64,000 nt of DNA from Scilla litardierei (lineage: Eukaryota; Streptophyta; Magnoliopsida; Asparagales; Asparagaceae). Positions within the stretch are counted from its first letter, which is position 1. The number at the start of each line of letters is the position of its first letter. The position numbers were made by a program, and so were the translations under genes. Under the pieces are notes generated by a model. That model had not been told where the DNA came from. It did no database searches and saw only the letters and a program-made list of their open reading frames with translations. The stretch lies in contig JAULAV010002416.1 in assembly GCA_030789695.1 (NCBI GenBank), forward strand, positions 609,212 to 673,211, written 5' to 3'. Of this stretch, positions 57,489-64,000 are shown piece after piece.

Positions 57489-58430
57489 TACATTTCCATC
57501 TTCAAGATTAGTTTGTTTTTGTTTTTATTTTATTTTTATATAGTTATTAGTTGAGATAAAGACGATAATGTAATTAAATACAAGTATTAAGCACATGTCG
57601 TGGATATGAAGAAAAAACAATCTACAAAATTGATGTTCTATTTAAAAAATTTTCCTTATTAGATTGAAATACCAATAAAAAGAGTTTCTATTTGACTAGA
57701 GCTATTCAATGGAATATTTTGTTATATTATATTTGTTCAAACAGATATGAATTCTATGTTAATTTGAATTTCAATATATTTCATTTATTTTCAATCAAAT
57801 TAGAAAACTATTTTCACATTAATTTCTATTTTTGTATTATTAATTTATTTAGGGACAATAAAATATTTACAATTATACATACTTAAAAGCATGAAACGTT
57901 TGTAAGTGACTTCCTAAAACCGGACTTCATACGGCTGGTCCATAATTATGTCTCATAAATCCATTCTATTTACTAAATAAACCCCCCGCACACGCTCGCA
58001 TATTGACGCGGATTTTCCCTTTGAACACACGCTTGCATAATTACGCGGATTTTCCATTTGAATCCCCCCCTTGGCCATTTTCCTTTTCTTTTTTCATCCA
58101 TCCATCACGCGCTGTCATACTCCACAAAGCCTACAAAAACCCTAATCCCGCCTTCAACTCAAAAACCTTAAACAGAAAAAAATTCCTCTTTTTATATCAC
58201 TCTTTTGATCAAATCTCTCCTGTACGATGCCCGAATCCTCTTTTTAGATCACTCTTTTGATCAAATATCATTTTTGTGAACTCAAGAGTGAACTCATATC
58301 CATTACACGCATTGATTGCATTAAAAGCATATAATGCACTTGCACCAAAATCTTTTTTTTTGTTTCCTATCACATGTTTTTATGCATATGTGTTCGAGAA
58401 CTTCAACAATTGGCTATAAAATGATGATTA
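57489..58430. repeat. X repeat copy C
   Basis: 942 bp, TACATTTCCATC...ATGATGATTA, closely similar to copy B. It ends at the same base as copy B, where a different LTR (element E) begins. Confidence 0.9.
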
Positions 58431-58938
58431 TGTTGTGAGTTGAGGGAGGCCTTTGGCCTCCCTCCCCTCTCTTCATCTCACCATTTACTCCTCACTAACT
58501 TAGTGGGGAGTCCCTTGGACTCCTAATCTATTAAGGAAATGAATATATATACAGTGCCATGGCTAGTGCCATGGCTACTCATAATTGAGACAATTTTATT
58601 CTTCTCTAAATTCCTTCAACACGTTATCAGCATGTTTGCTCTAACTTCGTTGAGCTTTTTCTCCCGTATCCCCTCAAATCTACGCGCTGAGGAATCTATT
58701 TGTTGCGGATTTTCGTTGTGGCGTTTTATAGACATTCGGGAGCGGGATATTATATCTACAGATTTTATATCACGATCGTCCCTATATCTTTGATCTAGAG
58801 GTAAATCTTATCAATCCCGTAGATAATTACAAACAAATAATTTGATATGATATTGTTTGCAGCTCTCTTTTGGGCTTATTTAAATCAATTATATCATGTT
58901 TTATACTGATTAAAATACAAAAAAATGGGGGCTTTCTG
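58431..58938 (+). mobile_element. 5' LTR and leader of short-LTR copia element E, truncated
   Basis: LTR 58431-58621 (191 bp) runs from TGTTGTGAGTTGAGG to CCTTCAACA and contains a GAGGGAGGCCTTTGGCCTCCCTC palindrome-like start and ATATATATACAG as a TATA region. It is followed by CGTTATCAGCATG, the same primer-site type as in D. The leader (58622-58938) is non-coding. No 3' LTR lies in the window; the element is cut off at the C/G repeat. Confidence 0.75.
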
Positions 58939-59356
58939 TCCCGGCGCCGACCACCCCAGATATTGATGAGATGAGAACACATTCAAAACATTAGATATCA
59001 TGTATCTCTGTTCAGACCAAACTAGTAGGTTGCTAGAGATTGATTTTAGGTAAGGATATGATATCAGAATGCTCAAGGATCAAGTTAGATTTCAGCCTAA
59101 CTCTTATCTGTCTCCTACATTTATGTTTCTATTCAAAATGGACAAGTTATCTCCCCATAAATCCTGTCCCTTCCATTTTTGATGGCAATGGAAATATGTG
59201 AGCTTCAGGCCAATATGAGCCAAAAGGTCCCCTGCTGGAACCTCTAATAAATTTTCAGTTTTACTGCATACAAACGACAGAGGATTTTGTAATGTGGTGC
59301 CATAGAAAAGCTGAATGCTGATAAAAATTTCATTATTTTCAATCCCGGCGCCGACC
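58939..59356. repeat. Insert of about 390 bp between 14-bp direct repeats
   Basis: TCCCGGCGCCGACC occurs at 58939-58952 and 59343-59356, and the GGGGGCTTTCTGTC(CC) word of the flanking C/G repeat occurs on the left of the first and right of the second. The 390 bp between them are of ordinary composition and hold a minus-strand frame of about 75 codons (59104-59330) that looks coding in composition (PAGDLLAHIGLKLTYFHCHQ). I do not recognise it. It may be a captured gene or transposon fragment. Confidence 0.5.
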
Positions 59357-59603
59357 CTGGGGGGGTTTCTGTCCCCCGCCCCCCAGACGGGGGGGCGCTT
59401 TTCCGTCGCCAGCCCCCCAGAGGGGGGCTCTGTACTCGCCCCCCCCCCCCCCCCCCCCCCCCGAAGGGGGGGCTCTTCCGTCGCCCCCCCCCCCCCCCCC
59501 GAAGGGGGGGGCTCTTCCGTCGTCGGCCCCCGGAGGGGGGCAATGTCGTTTCGGACCCCCCCCCCCCCAACAGCGGAGGAGGGGCTCCGACATCTGGTGA
59601 ACA

Positions 59604-59634
<31 letters not shown>

Positions 59635-59999
59635 GCCCTAGAAGGGGGCTTTCGCGAGTCAAAACCCCCCCTCCCCCCCCCCCCCCCCCCCCGCTCGACG
59701 GGGGGCTCCGACGATCAAACCACCACCCCCCCCCCCCCCGTGCGACGGGGGGGCTCCGGCGTCAACCCCCCCCCCCGAAGGGGGCTTCCGCGAGTCAAAA
59801 CCCCCCCCGCTCGACGGGGGGCTCCGGCGATCAAACCCCCCCCCCCTCGACGGGGGGCGCCGGCGTCAAACCCCCCCCCCCCCCCCGAAGGGGGCTTCCG
59901 CGAGTCAAACCCCCCCCCCCCTCCCCCCCCCCCCCCCCCCCCCCCCCCGCTCGACGGGGGGCTCCGGCGATCACCCCCCCCCCCCCCCCTCGACGGGGG
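59340..59999. repeat. C-tract/G-tract higher-order repeat
   Basis: Units of 35-55 bp consist of a run of 8-26 C, a short GAA or CTCGAC, a run of 5-8 G, and a unique tail. From 59636 three tails alternate as a-b-c: CTTCCGCGAGTCAAA (59645, 59783, 59893), CTCCGACGATCAAA or CTCCGGCGATCA (59706, 59820, 59957), and GCTCCGGCGTCAA or GCGCCGGCGTCAAA (59750, 59856). Before 59600 the units have CTCTTCCGTCG tails. Each C-run can pair with the next G-run. Long homopolymers are prone to sequencing error, so run lengths are uncertain. Confidence 0.8.
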
Positions 60000-60745
60000 T
60001 GTAATGCCCTGCTAAGCTACTGCACAAGTACTAGAGGGGGGTGAATAGTACTTTAAAATAATTAAGAGGATAATTCCTAATTATCTTGCAAACTCTACCA
60101 ATAATGCGGAAATGCGGAAATGTAAATATTAGACAATAAAGACAAACAATCGCAAACAAGCAATTTAACGGGTTTGGATCCACCCAAGTCTCCCCGACTT
60201 GTTCCCGGTGATCCTACGTCCCAAACACCCGGATCCCCCCCCCCCCCCCCCCCCGGATACTTGAGTTAGAAACCCTAACTCAAGATTTCCACTATGAAAT
60301 ACTTGTGAAAAACCTTCACAAGTCAAATCATACACAAATGAAATTGTGACTCCCACAACCCGGGATCACAAACAAACTCTCACAACCGAGAGTGAAACAC
60401 TTACAATATCGAAAGTAAATGAAATAGAAATGCTTACCATAAAATACCTATGCCTTGAGTAAACTTACAAATTAGGGCAAAGATGATTTTGGGGAAGATG
60501 AAGAGGCACCAAACCCTAGCTCCAAGATGTAGATCAGCGATGGAGAGCTATGAGGTTGTTGGTGACCTAGAATCAAGCACTTGGCTTGGAAGGCTCACAA
60601 TCAATGAATCTCTCTTTTGAAATAAGAGTGAGAAGAGATTCAAGATTGGAAATGAATGAGCTTTGAATGAGAGTAAATGCTTTCTCTTTGATCTCTAAAC
60701 TTCTCTTAAAATCAGCCTTGAGTGCAATGAATGCAGCACACCAAG

Positions 60746-60754
60746 TATTTATAG
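60746..60754 (-). promoter_or_regulatory. TATA box of the K LTR
   Basis: The minus strand reads CTATAAATA followed by CTTGG, about 65 bp downstream of the palindromic array in the direction of transcription. Confidence 0.6.
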
Positions 60755-60819
60755 GTTAGAGGAAAAAGAGAGAGAAACCTGTTTCAATTAAAGCTCCAAC
60801 GGCTCTATTCTGAACCAAA

Positions 60820-61345
60820 CTAGTCGGTCAAAGAACAACCACTGACCGACTAGTTCATCAACTAGTCGGTCGGTCAATCAACATGAACCGACTAAGAGGT
60901 GAACAGTGAATAGGTCGAAGTTCAGACTAACAGAACTAGTCGGTCAAAGAACACTTGCCAACCGACTAGTTTCACAACTAGTCGGTCGGTGAGTGAACTT
61001 AGACCGACTAAGAGATAAAACAAATAGTCTGACAACAAATTGAATTAGTCGGTCCAAGAACAAATGTTGACCTACTAGTTCATCAACTAGTCGGTCGCCA
61101 AATGTACATAGACCGACTAACGATAAACAGTAGCTCAGGCTCAAAAATGGAAGTTCAACTAGTCGGTCCAAAAAGGATTCCTAACCGACTAGCTTCACAA
61201 CTAGTCGGTTGGTGAACCTTCTTTGACCGACTAACTGTAAACAGTAACTGAGCTAGAAATGAATGAGGCAAACTAGTCGGTCCAAGAAGCATTGTCGACC
61301 GACTAGATCACCATCTAGTCGGTTGGTTCTTCTTCTTAAACCAAC
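60820..61345. repeat. Palindromic motif array ACTAGTCGGT/ACCGACTAGT in the K LTR
   Basis: Five units of about 105-120 bp, each with four motifs in alternating orientation, the same plan as in LTR L. Beyond the array the two regions remain alike: GCGCGAAGCTTCGGGAA at about 61372-61388 is the reverse complement of the word near 1832-1848 in L. One unit has CCTACTAG for CCGACTAG. The match includes array and flank although L is gypsy and K appears to be copia. Confidence 0.9.
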
Positions 61346-61750
61346 TAACATGCACAAGAAGTCGCTAATCGAAGCGCGAAGCTTCGGGAAAGTTCGTATG
61401 GACTTCTACTAAGATCCTAGATCTAAGACATGATCGTTATGAAGATAAAAACATTAGACCTACTCAAGGCTTAACATTCTACGTAAACGAAGCTAGAAGA
61501 CAATAAATAAACTTGACGAACCGTCTTCAAAAGCTTCGATCGAATCTTCATGACTTCTAAATTGGTCCTTGAGCTTCAACGAAGCTTTAGGCATACGATC
61601 ACGTGCTTTGAGAAGTCTTGAGACGTCACTTTGGATGTTCATATAAGTTTGGCGACGATCTCCATAACTGCGCTCACAAAGTGTTAGTTCACGATATATT
61701 TATGTTTGTTCATCATCCAAAACCAAATTCGGAGAGTCCAATATCCAACA

Positions 61751-62688
61751 TTCTCCCCATTTTTGGTGATGACAAACCAAATAAATAATATTCAAAAATA
61801 ATGACTCAAATGTAATTTACTTACTCCCCCTGCATTGATGACACGTTAGTTCCAAATTAAACAATAATCATATGCATCAAGCAGACGAGGAAAGTAAAAA
61901 ATGAGAATTCAATTATTGCAATATCGGATTTGAAATCCATTTTTATATCTTAACTCCCCCTGAATCTAACATATCAAATTAGATTCTTGGAAAAAATGCT
62001 TTAAATTATCATTTAGCTCATCGTCATTAGTATATCTCTCCCCCTTTGGCATTAGCAAAAAGAGTGGGAGGAGATCAACGACAACAACAATGGCTTCAAA
62101 TAAAAGCAAGGGAGTCGTAGAATATGACCACGGTCCAAATGACACCAAAGGAAAATACGAACTAAATCAAAGCGTGTCAATGAGACCAAAGTCGAAAATC
62201 GATAAATAAAATCATCAAAACTCAAATTAATTTAACGACTTGAGTTATGGAATATACTCTCCAATATCAACATTCTTGGTTAATTTAGTGCATGGAAAAC
62301 AATTCTATGTTTCCATAGAAATAATTTCTATTTAACCAAGTTATTATCGTCGAGCGACGAAATCAAACATCAGAGACATAAAAATAGAATGTGCACAAGA
62401 GAATGAAATGTCAACATCGATGTATATATATATATAAAGCATGAGTACTTCAAGAAGATACATCGACAACATACATAAGCGATCCAACAATCGAAGCACA
62501 AAATACATCATATCACACAGCTAATATCAGAGTATCACAAAACATACAAAAAATCTCAAAACATCATATGAGATACATCAAAATACATCAAAACGATCCA
62601 AAAATCATAACCACCCACACTATCCTACCCCACACTCTCACTATAAGATCTATCATCCAAAGTGCACTAAGAGAGTCCTCAGAGAAGC
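61751..62688 (-). other. 3' untranslated region of K
   Basis: On the minus strand purine tracts GGGGAGAA, GGGGGAGTA, GGGGGAGTT and GGGGGAGAG recur (61751-62045), as in F. A TA repeat lies at about 62422-62437. The rest is AT-rich without a supported gene. Confidence 0.7.
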
Positions 62689-64000
62689 TCAGGAGGCAGC
62701 AGGAGGATCTGCAGCAGCAGCAGGCTCTGCAGGAGTGGAGGTGGTCATCGGATCAGCTGAAGTGTCCACGGGAGCGACGGGAGTGGCCTCGGGAGCACCA
62801 GTCGTAGTATCCACCATAGGAATGGTGGCAACAGGTGTGCTCTCGGGGTCACCGACAGACGAAGCAGCAGCACCAGAAGTGCCCGCAGGGGCACGAACAG
62901 CAACACGAACAAGCTCCTCAATCTCATCCTCATCCAACTCCTCCTCGTCAGAAACTGACGGAGGGATCTCAATGCCCAAACGAGAGGCGATACGAGCAAG
63001 TATCTCCTCAGTACGAGCATAACGAGACTCCATACGTCTCACGGAACGAGCGAGCTCATCAAGAGTGGTAGAGGGAGCAGGAGCAGCTGAGGCTGAAGCA
63101 GACGCTGAAGCAGAGGGGGTCGTCCTCTGAACGTGACGAAGCGCCGCAAGAGACTTCTTGACGGCCATCGCATTCAGAGGGGGACCGAGGGGACGCTCAT
63201 CATCAAGAGGCAAAGGGACATGAAAGTGATGAAATACGAGTGTCAGAAGGCATGGATATGGGATATGAGCAGATTTCGTGGACTTTCGGATACACTCGAA
63301 AGAATCCATCTTATCGAGAATGATTCGAGCCCAGTTAATCTCGCTCCCTATGAAGATGGCGTAAATGAGCTTGGGGAATGGCTGGGATGGCAAAGAAGAG
63401 GAGCCGTACTTCGGAAGGAGGCACGACTTCAGAATCAGATTTAGGACCCAGCCATTCGGCTTGAATGACTTCGAGGGCATGCCAATCATGCCATGAGGAA
63501 TCTCATGAAAGATCTCAGAAAGTATGACATGGTCAAGGGAAGAGATGTCATCGACGGAGATATCGCAATGGAGGAGGCCAGACGAGGAGCAACCAATCAA
63601 CTCCCCTAAGATTTCTGCCGTGAGGACAATCGGTGTCCCCAAGACAGTCGTCTCAATGGAGTGGGTCTCGTCATACTGACCTCGGACGCGGTTTGCATAA
63701 AACAGCTTGACCAGATGGGGATATGGGTGTGGATTCGCCTTAGGGTCATATCGAAGATAATCGATAAGACCGGAAGACGACAGAAGATCAGCAAGGCCTG
63801 GGAAGTCAGAAAACTATACGAAATGCTCCAGAAGCAGCGGACAGTGTTCGATACGGTTATATGCCACGAGACACATCGGGTCATCGCGACATAATGAGAT
63901 ATCGACACCGCCAACTGGCATCGGACCCTTTCCCTTAGGCTGACGTGTGGAAGTACGGGGTCGAGAGCTAGACGTAGGTTCCCTAGGAGGGGTGTAGGAT
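62689..64000 (-). pseudogene. Additional 3' ORF of K (plant transposon-protein-like), partial
   Basis: The minus-strand frame enters at 64000, meets one TAG at 63814-63816, and then runs to 62689. The part before the stop has CRDDPMCLVAYNRIEH and the part after it LIDYLRYD, HLVKLFYANR, VLTAEILGELIGC, LYAIF-like IYAIFIGSEINWARIIL and PYPCLLTLVFHHF. This course resembles the domain called putative plant transposon protein, found in additional ORFs of plant retroelements. An alanine and serine rich linker, a heptad-like stretch (LARSVRRMESRY) and an acidic proline and threonine rich tail follow. Its place before the 3' LTR is where SIRE-like elements carry an env-like ORF. Function unknown. Confidence 0.65.

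Larger units (their letters stand above)
60000..61750 (-). repeat. 3' LTR of K
   Basis: On the plus strand it runs TGTAATGCCCTGC...AATATCCAACA (1,751 bp). It contains a run of about 20 C at 60236-60255, the ACTAGTCGGT array (60820-61345), and a minus-strand TATA box (60746-60754). The left terminus next to the C/G repeat is the less certain end. Confidence 0.65.
60000..64000 (-). mobile_element. 3' part of SIRE-like copia element K
   Basis: The LTR (60000-61750) is followed on the plus strand by TTCTCCCCATTTTTGGTGATGA, the same arrangement as next to the F LTR, so K has its coding region on the minus strand, entering from the right edge. It shares CTAGAGGGGGGTGAATAG near its end with F. The internal part has repeated CTCCCC tracts and an additional ORF. 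Gag and pol would lie beyond 64000. Confidence 0.7.

Noticed and set aside
59104..60015. Long glycine or proline rich ORFs across the C/G repeat
   Set aside because: Homopolymer codons only; frames would change with any error in run length. Only the part at 59104-59330 outside the repeat is kept as a question.

Overview
The window reads as plant nuclear heterochromatin, most likely from a eudicot. It consists almost entirely of LTR retrotransposons inserted into one another. I found no host gene, tRNA, rRNA or CRISPR array. The evidence for a plant is the set of families present: Ty3/gypsy elements of the Tekay-like chromovirus type and of the Athila/Tat type, Ty1/copia elements with a SIRE-like layout, tRNA-iMet and tRNA-Asp type primer sites, and plant-style TATA boxes and telo-box-like motifs. 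The species cannot be told from the sequence alone.

Left part (1-12,599). A 3' LTR of a gypsy element (L, LTR 1,596-4,059) sits in the remains of an Athila/Tat-type element on the minus strand (J, 4,060-5,663). J is joined to a related non-autonomous element (I, 5,664-11,916), whose left LTR has an unrelated U5. These lie beside the 3' end of a short-LTR copia element (D2, 11,917-12,599).

Centre (12,600-58,430). A repeat unit of about 940 bp (X) occurs in three copies (A, B, C). Copy A is split by copia element C1 (13,307-50,100, TSD GCAGT/GCACT). C1 is split in its RNase H region by Athila-like element H (19,215-48,728, TSD CTCCG). The 3' LTR of H is split by gag-only copia element F (29,985-47,089, TSD ACCCA). 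The left LTR of F is split by chromovirus G (30,968-41,101, TSD TTAAG). This gives a four-level nest in which every target-site duplication can be read. Between X copies B and C lies a decayed copia element with 112-bp LTRs (D, 51,141-57,483, TSD GATTA/GATTT).

Right part (58,431-64,000). There is the 5' LTR of another short-LTR copia (E), a roughly 390-bp insert between 14-bp direct repeats, and an extreme C/G-tract repeat with a three-monomer higher-order pattern (59,340-59,999). Last is the 3' part of a SIRE-like element (K) with an additional ORF that runs off the window edge.

How the parts relate. Only G and C1 carry recognisable gag, protease, reverse transcriptase, RNase H and integrase, and both are broken. 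F (gag only), H (gag-protease plus env-like ORF) and I (small unknown ORF) have no polymerase and would depend on other elements. The most striking pattern is that four elements (L, I, H, K) carry arrays of short palindromic CpG motifs just upstream of the LTR TATA box. L (gypsy) and K (copia-like) share the same array. G also has two apparent in-frame GT-AG introns and a set of stop codons that look like C-to-T decay.
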